Shown here: positions 12,737-24,218 of the stretch, piece after piece
Layout of the letters: every line of letters starts with the position of its first letter
Position numbering within the stretch: the stretch's first letter is position 1
Origin: Macrotis lagotis
Taxonomy: Eukaryota; Chordata; Mammalia; Peramelemorphia; Peramelidae
Assembly: GCF_037893015.1 (NCBI RefSeq)
Contig: NC_133660.1
Location: forward strand, 281,047,067-281,111,066
Length of the DNA stretch: 64,000 bases
Direction of reading: 5' to 3'
Notes under the pieces: model-generated
Told to the model about the DNA's origin: nothing
The model's database searches: none
The model's input: the letters and a program-made list of their open reading frames with translations, nothing else
Program-made: the position numbers and the translations under genes

Positions 12737-12990
12737 GTGTCCATTCTCGAAGAAGACCATGAAATCAGGGAGATATGGCTATGACAAGCAGGTCAATTGG
12801 ATTATGTGAGGGGGGAGCCGTGCTGTCACTAGCCCCACTTTCTCCTCCAGAGCCCTCTGGGTCCAATGGCCAGATGTGAATCAGGATGACTGGAGATGGC
12901 CCTGGATGTGGGGCACTCAGGGTGAAGTGATTTGCCCAAGTCACACAAGTATTAAGTGTATGTGGTTGGATTTGAACTCAGGTCCTCCTG
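12737..12990 (+). repeat. RTE-mobilised SINE (RTESINE1-like)
   Basis: The hallmark words TGTCCATTCTCGAAGAAGAC, CCAATGGCCAGATGTGAATC and GACTGGAGATGGCCCTGGAT are in order. Two further copies in this window (23672 and 38467) share them. The family is thought to be mobilised by BovB/RTE LINEs in marsupials. Confidence 0.7.
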
Positions 12991-12999
12991 ACTCTGGGG

Positions 13000-13170
13000 C
13001 TGGTGCAGTGGTTGTAGTACTGGCCCTAGAGTCAGGAAGACGCATCTTCATGAGATCAAGTCAGACCTCAGACTCTTACTAGCTATGTGACCCCAGGGAC
13101 TTAACCTGACTTGCCTCAGAATGTGAGAGACAAGAATGACTGAAGACAGGCGTCCTGTTGGAGGAATCAA
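13000..13170 (+). repeat. MAR1-like SINE, partial
   Basis: GGTGCAGTGGTTGTAGTACT, CCTAGAGTCAGGAAGACGCA and CTAGCTATGTGACCCCAGGG are MAR1-like; the 3' half is mostly lost. Confidence 0.55.
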
Positions 13171-14590
13171 ACAGAATGGGATCATTCTGCCAGTGCAGGG
13201 CTCACCTTGCTCAGGTGTCATTGTGTGACATGGGAGTGAAGGAGAAGAGAGGGGTAGAAGGCGGCGAGTGATGGGAGAGGAAGGGAAGAGGAAAGGGAGG
13301 CAAAGACCTCAGCCCTGGGAAGTCTGGGTGGGGAGGAGGAGGTCTGTGGGACAGGGATGTAGAGCAGGACAGCAGTGGAGGGTCCAGTGGAGGCCGGGGT
13401 GGACACCTCGACCAGAATGGTCGCCTGATTTTCTCCACCTTTGTTCACATGTGGAAGTCAAGGCAGAGGATAGGGAGAGGAAGCCAAGGCTGAGGCTTGG
13501 CAGATATAATCAGAAATATGATAAGGGGGTGAGGGACTCAAGAAGAGTTGGTCACCAAGGAGTTAAGATGGGAAAAAGAAGAAAGGATGGTCAGTGTAGG
13601 GGAGACAGCCTGGGAGAGGATGGAGGAGTCAATTGAAGAATACAATGTGGGTGAAGAATAGGGTTGAGCAAGGGAAGGCAGAGGGAAATGTGCAAAGCTA
13701 ATAGATTGTGGTCAGATGAGTGGATTTTGGAGTTCTTGGACATGGGGGTGGTTCAATTGTGGGTGATAACAAGATCAAGGGTATGGCCACCAAGGGTGTG
13801 TGGCTAAGGTGGGGTTACTTGAAGTCGATTGAGGAATGGGCAATTAAACTATTTGAGGGACAGTCCGTGTGAGCGGGTAGGAGTTGAGGAGAGAAAACGT
13901 GAGCAGCTACAGAGCTCATTAAGGAAAGACCTGGGGGTCAAGAGTGACCAGGAGTTTGATCGGTTGGTAGAGAGGCATCCTATGAACCTCAAAAGAAGAG
14001 AGGTACTGAGTGAAGGAGGGAAAGAGAACCTGCAAGTGACAATGGGGGAGCAAGGGGTCTCCCAACTCCCCATCCTGACAATGAGCCAAAGAGAGGGAGT
14101 GCAAGGGCAGCTGGGACTGGGGGCCAGAGAGGTTTCAGTAAGGGTGACAAGAAAGGTTTGACGAAGGGAAATGTTGCCTATAAAGCAGGCATTCTACATA
14201 TAGGGCTAGATGAAGTCCAGATGAACTGTGGGGTGGGAGGGCTGAAGGGATGGGGATGAGGAATCAGTTGGTGGAAGTGGAGAACCAGGGAAGGATGAGG
14301 ACCTAAAGGGGTTCAGAATCCCTAATTCTGAAAAACAGGAGCAGGTGGTGTTCTCCAATAAGGATGTTCTCCAATAAGCAGAAGGCACCCTTCCTCTTCC
14401 CTCTCAGGCCAGGGGGGCAGCAGAAGCCTGGGATCAGAGGCAGGTGAAGTCGATGCTTCCCCTCCTCTCTCCCCCCAGTCCCCATTGCACACCCAGGTCA
14501 GCCAGGTCTCTGGCTCTGACTGGGCTGCAGATCTCCCTGTTGGCACTGACACACCTCCAGGATGGGTCTCCAGGGACCTCTCTCTCCATC
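13170..14590. other. Purine-rich stretch, unassigned
   Basis: About 1.4 kb is strongly GA-rich on the + strand (AGGAAGGGAAGAGGAAAGG-like text) and has no recognisable exon. The even, non-coding purine bias suggests an old marsupial interspersed repeat, but I cannot name it. A 16-bp word with ATGTTCTCCAATAAG is tandemly doubled near 14348-14379. Reading frames here look incidental. Confidence 0.4.
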
Positions 14591-14594
14591 TCCA

Positions 14595-14935
14595 GCTCTG
14601 CATTCTAGATGAACCAGTCTCCTCTCCATGTCCTGTGGAGGATGTGCCCAGGCTGCCCTCCTCCTGGGGGTGCCCTCCCCCTCCACTGAGAACCCCCCTT
14701 CCTTCCTCCAACACAAGATTGACCCCCAGACCTCATCAGTGACTGGATATAGTTTGTTATTTATGGATCTGTGTTCCTATTATTCCACCTCCACCCCAGA
14801 AGACTATAAGCTCTTTGGGACAAGGGATTGCTTTGGTTTTGTCTTTGTATTTTTGGTGCCTAGAACCGCCCTGGTCTGTAGTAGCTCCTTAAATCTGGGC
14901 TGGGGAATGAACAAATGAATAAATGAAGTCTGTTT
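14595..14935 (+). repeat. L2 LINE 3' end
   Basis: CCACCCCAGAAGACTATAAG, CTCTTTGGGACAAGGGATTG, TTTGTATTTTTGGTGCCTAG and the closing GAATGAACAAATGAATAAAT reproduce the L2 3' end ordering, including its TGAATGAA-type tail. Confidence 0.7.
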
Positions 14936-15056
14936 GTTCAGGTAGGACCTCCCCACCCCAACAGCCAATGTTTTTTCACTGTTGTATTAGCAAGGATTAA
15001 AACCTTAAACTCAAAGGGGTGACACTTGAATGGTATTTTTTTTAAGAAAGATTTTA

Positions 15057-15206
15057 TTTGGGGCAGCTAGGTGGTGTAGTGGATAAAGCACCGGCCCTGC
15101 AGTCAGGAGTACCTGGGTTCAAATCCGGCCTCAGACACTTAATAATTACCTAACTTAACCCCATTTGCCTTACAAAAAAAAAAAAAAACCTAAAAAAAGA
15201 GAAAGA
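15057..15206 (+). repeat. WSINE1-like SINE
   Basis: TTGGGGCAGCTAGGTGGTGT to a tail AAAAAACCTAAAAAAAGAG. Young-looking; a short deletion removes the TGTGTGGCCTTGG box. The ATTTTATTT-type text on both sides (about 15050 and 15208) may be its target site. Confidence 0.88.
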
Positions 15207-15209
15207 TTT

Positions 15210-16390
15210 TATTTATTTTGAGTTTTACAATTTCCCCCCCATTCTTACTCTCCCCCCAAGGCAGTCTGTTAGTCATTATATTGGTTCCATGGTTCCATTG
15301 ATCTCAGTTGAATGTGATGAGAGAGAAATCATATCCTTGAGGAAGAAACATGAAATATAAGAGAGCAAAATTACATTAAAAGATAACTTTCCCCCCTAAT
15401 TTGATGGTAATAGTCTGGTTTTTGTTCAAAGTCCATAATTCTTTCTCTGTATTAAATGGTATTTCAAGGGTTAGAGCTTCCCCAGAAGGGACCTTAGGGA
15501 GGGAGTTATCAGGTTCCTTTATGAGGAAGGCCACCCTTGGGGAAATTCCCAAACTGGGAAGAGATGGGGCAGAGCCCCCAGGTAGCAGCCTAGCTGAGTC
15601 CTGGGGTCTAATCCTGATGCGAACCAGCTGTAACTGCTTTACTTACCTGACATTGTGAGAAACAAGCACCTTACCCAGAACTCAGAACCTCCAAAGAAGA
15701 TCTTTTATTGAAATGCTCAAAAACGGATGTCCCCAACAGAAATGGGCTATCTCCCATCTAGAATCACAAGTCTCCCTGTCCCCAATTGGCTTGGGGTTGT
15801 AGAGGTCAAAGGCCCCAGTTCTCTCCCCATCTGGGTCCTAATTCCTTGTTGAACCAGGCCCTTGAGAACTATAACACCAATGTGTGAATCTGACACCCTG
15901 GCTGGTGCCTGTTTATTCACCAATTTGCCCAATGTTGGATGGATGGCCTCTTGTTTTCCTGCTGCAAGTCCATCCACTTCATCCCTACAGAGAAGGATCC
16001 CTTTTGTTCAGTCAGATGAAAATTCAATTGATTTACATCCTATCAGCCTCCATTGCTCACTCCCTGGCCTTCCTCCTCCATCCATCCACTTGAGTTTTTC
16101 TTCACCCCCCTCCCCGCTGTTTCTCTGTGAGATGCAGACTCCCCTTCCTCAGTTTCTCATAACCAATGTAGAGATGAAAACAAATCCCTTCTTACAGAGA
16201 TGTAAAATTGGTTCAGGAAGCAGCCTCCCAGAGAATGGTGGGGCCAGGGAGGTGGACGCTGGGCAGTGGGCTCACCCTCAGGATCAGAGCGATTGTTTCT
16301 AGGTCCAGGCTTCTGATGGGGAGAGACCGGGGGTCTAGATCAATGAGACCCTGGGACTGGTGGGACCACCCCCTGCAGCACTGGAGCAGA
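15210..16390. other. Intergenic DNA, no gene seen
   Basis: AT-rich then mixed sequence. No repeat body I can assign and no conserved exon. A frame of 146 codons near 15862 lacks any recognisable motif. Confidence 0.4.
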
Positions 16391-16394
16391 GACA

Positions 16395-16600
16395 CGCTCC
16401 ACACCATCCCTGAGAGCAGTCATCCAGCCTCGGCTTGGAGACCACTCATAACGGTTAGCTCACTCTCTCTCCAGACAGCCATTCCACCTTGGGACGGACA
16501 GATCTGAGTTTGGGAAGGTTTTCCTTCTTGGAGCCCAAACTGGCCACAACTTTCCCTGACTGCTCCTAGTTCTGCCCTCTGGTCCTTCTTCCCCTTGTCA
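16395..16600 (+). repeat. CR1/L3-like LINE 3' fragment
   Basis: CATCCAGCCTCGGCTTGGAG, CAGCCATTCCACCTTGGGAC and the string CTGCTCCTAGTTCTGCCCTC are characteristic of an old amniote CR1/L3-type tail. Confidence 0.5.
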
Positions 16601-16611
16601 GCCCTAGGCTT

Positions 16612-16765
16612 AGGTGGTGCAGCGGATAGAGTTCTGGACCCGGAGTCAGAACCCAAGTTCAAATCTGACCTCAGATACTTTCTAGCTGTGTGACCCTGGG
16701 CAAGTCAGGTTACCCTGTTTGCCTCAGTTTCTTCACCTGTAAAATGGAGACGATGGGCTACACTG
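16612..16765 (+). repeat. MAR1-like SINE, 5' two thirds
   Basis: GGTGGTGCAGCGGATAGAGT, CTAGCTGTGTGACCCTGGGC, then CTCAGTTTCTTCACCTGTAA. The long MAR1 3' tail is absent. Confidence 0.65.
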
Positions 16766-18365
16766 GGGGAGGGAAGGCAATGGGGGGCTGGGAAGCCAGT
16801 CTAGGGGGTTTCTTAAGCAGCCCTGGATGGGACCCAAGGTGATTCTGTGATTCAGCAGGAAAGCTCCCTGGCACGACCAGCCAGACATCCCCAGACATGT
16901 TCCCCCTCCCTTATTCTCTGAGCTCAGTCTAACATAAAGGCCCATGATGGTGGTTATCACTTTTTTGGGCTTGCCCCAGAGGGCTTCTAATCGCAAGAGA
17001 TGCCAGTACAGGTTCTTGGGTGCAGCGGGGCTTGGCCCTCCTCAGAAGCCAGTCTGGAGGCATTCACTGGAAGACAGTGGTACTGCCAGGCCCTCTAACA
17101 AGGAAGAGTGACCCAGGCACTCCAGGCCACTCTGGAACTGGGAAGCCACCCTTGGCCTTTCCCCTTAGTTGGTGGTTTGCTTTGAAAACTGACTTTAGCC
17201 TTGGAACTCTTAGAGGTCTGGAGCCCCCTCCATGATTACCTCCCCCTGCCCCCTTGCCAGGGGCACTTGGGAGCTGTTTGGTGCTGACCGGCTCAGTTCT
17301 AGAGGGGACCCGATTCTTTCGTATTCATCCCCATCAAGATGGGCCAGCTGACCCACTGCCCGGCTTTGAGGATGGAGCTTTCAATTTGCTTGTTCTCTAG
17401 GACATAATGTTCTTGGGAAGCAGGGGAGGTGAGGCCTATATGCAGCATCTCACCTCAAGGAAGGTGACATATGGGAGTCTTCCACCCCCCAGTGCCCCCC
17501 CAACTCTGGAAACCTGGTCTTCAGTCAATAGAAAAAGCCGCCTTCCTATAGACTACGGGCACAGTCAGGGACTACATGGGGCCCAGTCAATCTACGAAGG
17601 GTGAGGAGCCGGATCTGAATAGAGGAAGGGCTGGTCGGAGGAAGAGGCCACACCTGGCTTGTAGATTTAGGTGGGCTGAACTGGGCAAAGTTCACGCTTT
17701 CCTCAGCTGCCAAAGTATTCGACATCCAGTGACATGATGGAACTTCACTGTGAGAAGGAGACAAAACTCAAGGCTACGGGGAGGTTTTGCATATGGGGAG
17801 GGAACAGAGCACCTCTGCACCTTGGGCAGGACCCCAAAAGCCTCTCAGCTGCCTTGCTGCAGAAGAGGGGTCCCCACCCCGACCCTAGGAAGCGACTCTC
17901 TGGCCATTGCTTCAAGGCCTCTGGTGGGGAGTTCAGGCCTCCTGAGGTGGACAATTCAGTGCATTTTGGTGTCTCTTCCACCTGCCATCCCCTCTGGGCC
18001 CGAGGCAAGGGAACCCATGCCCTCTTTCCGCGGGAGCCCTTCAGATGCTTCCAGGCAGCCATCTGGGCCTCCCTCATCCAGCCAACTCCCCCATGTTCTC
18101 TCCTTCAGCCAATCCGCCAGCTCTTCTAGACGCCCTCCTCCAGACACTCTCCAGTTCCTCAGTGCCACCCCCAAGATGAGGGTCCCAACTCAACACAGAC
18201 TTCCAGCTCTGACTTCACCAAGGCAGCAGATGGAGGAACCATCAGCTCCCTCGTTCCAGACTCTCCAGGCCTCCCAATGCAGCCCAGGAGTGCATAAGGT
18301 GGGGGGCTGCTGGGTCACACCATGATCCCCCACACACACAGTCCAGCCGCTTGACAAACTGGTCT
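16766..18365. other. Unique-looking intergenic DNA
   Basis: About 1.6 kb of mid-GC sequence without a repeat I recognise. Several 100-190-codon frames overlap on both strands at 17734-18325, but none has a start context, splice sites and a recognisable domain together, so I do not call a gene. It could hold a lineage-specific transcript; RNA data would be needed. Confidence 0.35.
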
Positions 18366-18369
18366 CCTG

Positions 18370-18640
18370 CCTCAGGACATTTTCACGCTGTCCTTCCTGC
18401 CTGGAATGCCTGTCTGCTCCCTGGCTTCCCTGACCCGCTTCCAGGCCCAGCTAATGTCCCGCCTACTGCTGTGCTCAGTCCAGCACCCTTTGTCGGACAG
18501 CGCTCACTCATCCTGTCTGTGGTCGGCTTGGACAATAGGGTCTGTCTCTCCCATTAGCTTGCAACAAGCTCCTGTAGGGCAGGGCTGCCTCTTAGCCTTC
18601 CCTGCGGTCCAGCCTGGTCCCCAGGAGGACTGCCCAGCTG
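18370..18640 (+). repeat. L2 LINE 3' fragment
   Basis: GCCTGGAATGCCTGTCTGCT, CAAGCTCCTGTAGGGCAGGG and GCTGCCTCTTAGCCTTCC follow the L2 3'-end order. Confidence 0.6.
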
Positions 18641-18667
18641 GTCTCCTGCCGGGCTCCCCATCTTGTA

Positions 18668-19505
<838 letters not shown>

Positions 19506-19507
19506 TA

Positions 19508-19661
19508 TCTTTTTTCTTTTTTTTTTGCAGAGCAGTGGGGTTAAGTGACTTGCCCAAGGTCATACAGCTAAGAAATTATTACGTGTGTGAGGTTAGATTT
19601 GAACTCAGATCTTCCTGATTCCAGAGCAAGTGCTGTAGCCATTGTACTACCTAGTTGCCCC
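19508..19661 (-). repeat. WSINE1-like SINE, diverged
   Basis: Antisense body TTTGCAGAGCAGTGGGGTTA to GTACTACCTAGTTGCCCC. It directly abuts the next, younger copy. Confidence 0.82.
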
Positions 19662-19846
19662 CTAGAAAATGTATTCTTTTTTTTAAGGTTTTTGCAAGGC
19701 AAATGGGGTTAAGTGGCTTGCCCAAGGTCACACAGCTAGGTCATTATTAAGTGTCTGAGTTCGGATTTGAACTCAGGTCCTCCTGACTCCAGGGCTGCTG
19801 CTCTATCCCCTGCACCACCTAGCTGCCCCCTAGAAAATGTATTCTT
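19662..19846 (-). repeat. WSINE1-like SINE with clear target-site duplication
   Basis: TAGAAAATGTATTCTT occurs at about 19662-19677 and again at about 19830-19845, flanking a complete antisense body with a T run and AAGGTTTTTGCAAGGCAAAT. The insertion landed right next to the older copy. Confidence 0.9.
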
Positions 19847-20592
19847 AACCCAGCAAGGGATAGAGGTGATTACAATAGATAAAACACTTGAAACTGAACA
19901 GGTTTTGCATAGACAACATTAACTGCATCTAGGTTACAATGGGAAATGGTTGAATGGGGAAAAAATCTTTTGATCAAATTTCTCTGTTAAGAGTTTGGTA
20001 TCAAAAAAAATAAAAAAATAAAAAAAAGTTTGGTATCCAAGATATAGTCAACAATTGATATCTAGAGAAATATCCATTTATAAGACTACTAATCCCTCCT
20101 CAGTAAATAGTCCTCAGATATGAATAAGCAGTTCTCAAAAGAACTGTATTCACAACCACATGGAGAAATGCTCCAGATTACTAATAATAAGAGAAATGCA
20201 GATTGAAACAACCCTGAGCTTTCATCTCACACCCTGAAAACTGGGAAAATATGACAATATTCAATCTTGAAGGGGTCCTGGAATAATAGGCACACATTGT
20301 TGGTGGAGCTATGAAACAGCACAACTTTTGAAAAGCAATTTGGAATTATGCAAACAAAGTAGATAAGATCTCCATACCCTTTGTACCAGAGACTGTTCCT
20401 TGGCAAACCCCAAGGATCTGGTGATAAAAAGAAAGTCCCTTTATATACCAAAATATTTATAATAGAACTTTTAATGATGGCAAAGAATTGGAAATGAAGT
20501 AGATGCCCATCAATTGGGGTATGGCTAAACAACTTCTGTGGACTACATGGATGTAATGATATATTTCTGTGCTATAGGAAATGATGTATGTG

Positions 20593-20741
20593 GGGCTGCT
20601 AGCTGGTGCAGGGAATAGAGCACCGACCCTAGAGTCAGGAGGACCCGAGGTCAAATGTGGCCTCAGACACTTAATACTTTCTTAGCTGTGTGACCTTGTG
20701 CAAATCACTTAACCCCATTGCCTTGCAAAAAAAAAAAAATG
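20593..20741 (+). repeat. WSINE1-like SINE inside L1
   Basis: Body from GGGGCTGCTAGCTGGTGCAG to an A run. AATGATGTATGTG occurs just before it (about 20580) and again after the second SINE (about 20904), so this was the first insertion and the next copy landed in its A tail. Confidence 0.85.
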
Positions 20742-20905
20742 ATGGGGGCATCTAGGTGGCAAAGTGGATAGAGCACCAGCCCTGGAGTCAGGAGTACCTG
20801 GGTTCAAATCCGGTTGCAGACACTTAATAATGACCTAGCTGTGTGGCCTTGGGCAAGCCACTTAACCCCATTTGCCTTGCAAAAAAAAAAAAAACCTAAA
20901 AAAAA
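20742..20905 (+). repeat. WSINE1-like SINE inserted in the tail of the previous one
   Basis: Body from GGGGGCATCTAGGTGGCAAA to a tail AAAAAACCTAAAAAAA. Same orientation as its neighbour, placed in the A run of that copy. Confidence 0.88.
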
Positions 20906-21325
20906 TGATGTATGTGATGAATATAGAGGATTCAAAAGAACTGTATTCACAACCACATGGAGAAATATTCCAAATTACTAATAATAAGAGAAATGCAGAT
21001 TGAATGTCTATATGAACTCAGGCAGAGTCAAGTAAGCAGAGCCAAGAAAACAATATACACAGTGACTAACTACAACAATGAAAATAGAATTGTGACACAC
21101 CAAAAAATCAAAAATTAATGTAACAAAATCATAAAGATTAAGCAGAACTCAAATGAACAGAGACAAAAAGACAGCCCCAACGTAACCTTGGAGGTAGGAG
21201 TTTCCATAGATATTCCACATTGAAAATATTTTCAGATTTTCTTTTCAGTTTATCAATTAGTTGTCCTGATTATTTTTTTCCCCTCTTAAAAGAAGAGTAT
21301 TAAATTTTTTTAAAAAAAGAAGAGC

Positions 21326-21470
21326 AGGGCAGCTAGGTGGCGCAGTGGATAGAGCACTGACCCTGGAGTCAGGAGGACCTGGGTTCAAATCCAGCCTCAG
21401 ACACTTAATAATTGCTTAACTGTGTGACTTTGGGCAAGTCACTCTTAAACCCATTGCCTTTAACATTTTA
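21326..21470 (+). repeat. WSINE1-like SINE, left arm of an inverted pair
   Basis: AGGGCAGCTAGGTGGCGCAG to TTGCCTTTAACATTTTAAAA. Tail faces the tail of the next copy. Confidence 0.88.
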
Positions 21471-21471
21471 A

Positions 21472-21632
21472 AAAAAAATTTTTCTTAGGGTTTTTGCAAG
21501 GTAACGGGGTTAAGTGGCTTGCCCAAGGCCACACAGCTAGGTAATTATTAAGTATCTAAGAGTGGATTTGAACCCAGGTCCTCCTGACTCCAGGGCTGGT
21601 GCTTTATCCACTACGCCACCTAGCCGGCCCTA
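21472..21632 (-). repeat. WSINE1-like SINE, right arm of an inverted pair
   Basis: TTTTTCTTAGGGTTTTTGCA to CCACCTAGCCGGCCC. Together with the previous copy it makes a ~150-bp inverted repeat with almost no spacer. Confidence 0.88.
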
Positions 21633-21814
21633 AAAAGTTTTTAAAAAAGAATAGTATTGGTTCCCTGGATGGCCTTCTATAAGGAGGAAGAGGAAGGATA
21701 CTGAGGATGATGATGATGATGAAGAAACAGATGTCAATAAAAAGGTACTAAAATTTATATACATGGGAAGGTAAACATATGGATTGGTAATGAGTGATTT
21801 TTTTGGTTCCTTTT

Positions 21815-21905
21815 TCTCCCTCCCTTCCTTTCTTCCTTCCTTCCCTTCCTTCCTCCTTTTCCTTTTCCTCCTCTCTGTGTCTTTCCCCTTTCTTTCTCTT
21901 TCTAA
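21815..21905. repeat. CT-rich low-complexity stretch
   Basis: CTCCCTTCCTTTCTTCCTTC and similar pyrimidine text on the + strand. Confidence 0.85.
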
Positions 21906-22224
21906 TAATAATGTTCAACATTTTTCCAGACTTTGATATCTTCTCTTTATTATTTACAGAATATTATTTCAAATTTGTATTTTTATTTTCAAATTCTCTC
22001 TTTATCCTATTTCTCCCTCACCTATTAAAAAAGGCAAGAAATACAATCTCCACTATACATATGAAGTCACAAAACATATTTCCACATTAGTCATTTTGCA
22101 GGGAGAGAAAGACAATCTAAAGTGAAAAAATCTGCTCTGATCTTTACTCAGAGTTTGTAGGGTCCCTCTCCGGAGATGAACGGCATTTTTCATCATGAGT
22201 CCTTTGGAATTGTTTGCCAAGTCT

Positions 22225-22345
22225 TTCCCAGTTGATCATGTATAATATATTATTATTATAATTACATATTTTTATAATGACTATATGATATATATGTTAT
22301 AATTATAATACTATAATTATAATATATAATATATTAGACCAATAG
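22225..22345. repeat. AT-rich low-complexity stretch
   Basis: TATAATATATTATTATTATA and similar text; may form cruciforms. Confidence 0.85.
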
Positions 22346-22477
22346 TTTTTTTCAAATACAAGGTTACATTGGTCATTTACTGCTTTCTTGTATTCCTAAT
22401 CTATTATCCATCCCTCTATTTCTTCCTTTATAATATAGTTTAAGATCTGACATTGCTAGGCCACCTTCCTTTGTATT

Positions 22478-22631
22478 TTTTTTTTTTTAGGGTTTTGCAA
22501 GGCAGTGGTGTTAAGTGACTTGCCCAAGGTGACACAGCTAGGTAATCAGTAAGTGTCTGAAGCCAGATTTGAACTCAGGTCCTCCTGACTCCAGGGCCAG
22601 TGCTCTATCCACTGCACCACCTAGCCTCCCC
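22478..22631 (-). repeat. WSINE1-like SINE in L1
   Basis: T run, AGGGTTTTGCAAGGCAGTGG to CCACCTAGCCTCCCC. Complete. Confidence 0.88.
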
Positions 22632-23040
22632 TCCTTTTTATTTTTTTCATTAATTCCCTTGATAGTCTTGATTGCTCTTTTAGGTGAATTTTGCTATTTT
22701 TTTGCTAGCTCTATAAAATAATTTTTTGGTAGTTTGATGGGCATGACCCTGAATAGATTAACTTAGGTAGAATTGTCATTCTTATTAAATATATTGGCTC
22801 AGCCTCCCAATGAACAATTGATATTTTTCCAGTTGTTTGGATCTGATTTTATGTGAAAATGATTTTGTATTTATGTTCATATAGTTGTCTTGGCAGGTAG
22901 ACTCCTAAGTATTTTATATTTTTTATAGTTATTTTAAATATAATTTCTCTATCTATTGCTTTGTTGGTCATATAAATAACTGCTAATGATTTATGTAGGT
23001 TTATATACTGCTTATCATTTCAAGGAATGCTTCCTTTATT

Positions 23041-23413
23041 TTTTTTCCCCATCAGAAATGTCATTTATTACAGAGGTCAGAAGAGTGATCAGGGGAGGGG
23101 GAATGATTGGAGGAGAGTGAATTTGGTGGGGGGGGATAGGGAGCAGTGCCCGTGTCCCAACCCCATCTAATGCTTCTAAGATAGAGAGGTCCCCCTGCTT
23201 GCCCAGTCTCCCTCCTGTATCCAGCTTTAGAAGGACCCTGGGGAGAGGGTGTAGTGTGACTGGGTCAAATTGGGACTGAGGCTGGGGGGAGGGGGGAAGG
23301 GCCCCCCTTTTCACATGCTGTCACAATACTCATCTGGTGGGTGACAGGAGTCAGGTATCTCCCTTCTCCTGTTAAAGGAGGAAGGGGTTAGTGTTAGGGG
23401 CTGGGGGTCCTGG
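23041..23413 (-). pseudogene. Processed-type retrocopy of an unidentified transcript
   Basis: TGCTTCCTTTATT (23028-23040) and TGCTCCCTTTATT (23414-23426) flank the insert, and the L1 sequence continues across it, so it is a retroposed insert. On the minus strand it ends with AATAAA (23064-23069) about 18 bases before an A run (T run at 23039-23046). Near its 5' end the minus strand reads a pyrimidine tract ending TTTAACAG, like a 3' splice site, followed by an open stretch ending IPDSCHPPDEYCDSM and a stop. That would fit the last exon of an incompletely spliced transcript. I do not recognise the peptide, so the parent is left open. Confidence 0.6.
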
Positions 23414-23671
23414 TGCTCCCTTTATTCTTATCCTCTTTAGTGTTTTTAATAAGAAAGGTGCTGTATTTTGTTAAACTTTTTCAGCATCTATTGAAATTAT
23501 CATATGGTTTCTGTTGGTTTTGTGATTAATATGGTCAATTATGTCAACAGTTTTCCTAATATTGAACCAACCTTGCATTCCTGGTCTTAATTTCACCTGT
23601 CAGGGTGTATGATCCATGTGATATATTTCTATAGTCACCTTGCTAGCATTTAATTCAAAATTTTTGCATTG

Positions 23672-23880
23672 ATGAAGATGATGATGATGTCTGTCCATTC
23701 TCAAAGAAGATCCTGAGGTCAGGGAAGGGATGACATGACAAGCACATGAACTGGATCTGAGTTGGGGGGCAGTGCTGTCACCACAGCCTCACTTTCTTCT
23801 GAGTCCAGTGGACAAATATGAATTAGGATGATTGGAGATGGCCTGGATGCGATGCAATTGAGGTTAAGTATTATATCAAT
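23672..23880 (+). repeat. RTE-mobilised SINE (RTESINE1-like)
   Basis: GTCTGTCCATTCTCAAAGAA, AGTCCAGTGGACAAATATGA and GATTGGAGATGGCCTGGATG in order, after a short GATGATGAT run. Inserted in the L1. Confidence 0.7.
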
Positions 23881-24218
23881 ATTAGGAAAATTGATCTATA
23901 TTTTCTTTCTCAATTTTAGTTCTTCTTGGTTTAGGTATCGGTACCATATTTGTGTCAAAAAGGGAGTTTGGTAGAACTCCTTTTTCACCTAAATTAAATG
24001 TTCTTTAAATGTTTGGTAGAATTTGCTAGTGAATCCATCTGGCCCTGGGAGTTTTTTCTTAGGGAATTCATTAATGATTTATTTAATTTCTTTTTCTAAT
24101 TTCTTTGAGGCATTCTGTCTCCTGATCTGTTAATCTAGGCAATTTGTATTTTCAGAAATATTCATCAATTTCATTCAGATGGTGAGATTTATTGGTATAT
24201 ATTGGGCAAATATTTTTG

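Larger units (their letters stand above)
19850..21310 (+). mobile_element. L1 LINE, ORF2 3' part and 3' UTR remnant
   Basis: AAGAGAAATGCAGATTGAAA, CTGAGCTTTCATCTCACACC, GCCCATCAATTGGGGTATGG and AAACAATATACACAGTGACT are the marsupial L1 ORF2 C-terminal region in the + orientation. Two SINEs interrupt it at 20593-20905. A 73-bp segment is present twice (20135-20207 and 20932-21004); see findings. It is non-functional and old. Confidence 0.75.

Noticed and set aside
13268-13636. A 122-codon Arg/Gly-rich frame
   Set aside because: It follows the purine bias of the stretch and has no recognisable domain.
17734-18325. Three overlapping frames of 110-191 codons
   Set aside because: No motif, no signal or membrane segment and no convincing exon ends. 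Kept only as unassigned DNA.
23036-23314. A 92-codon minus-strand Pro-rich frame
   Set aside because: It lies in what looks like the 3' untranslated part of a retrocopy and ends in the A tail.
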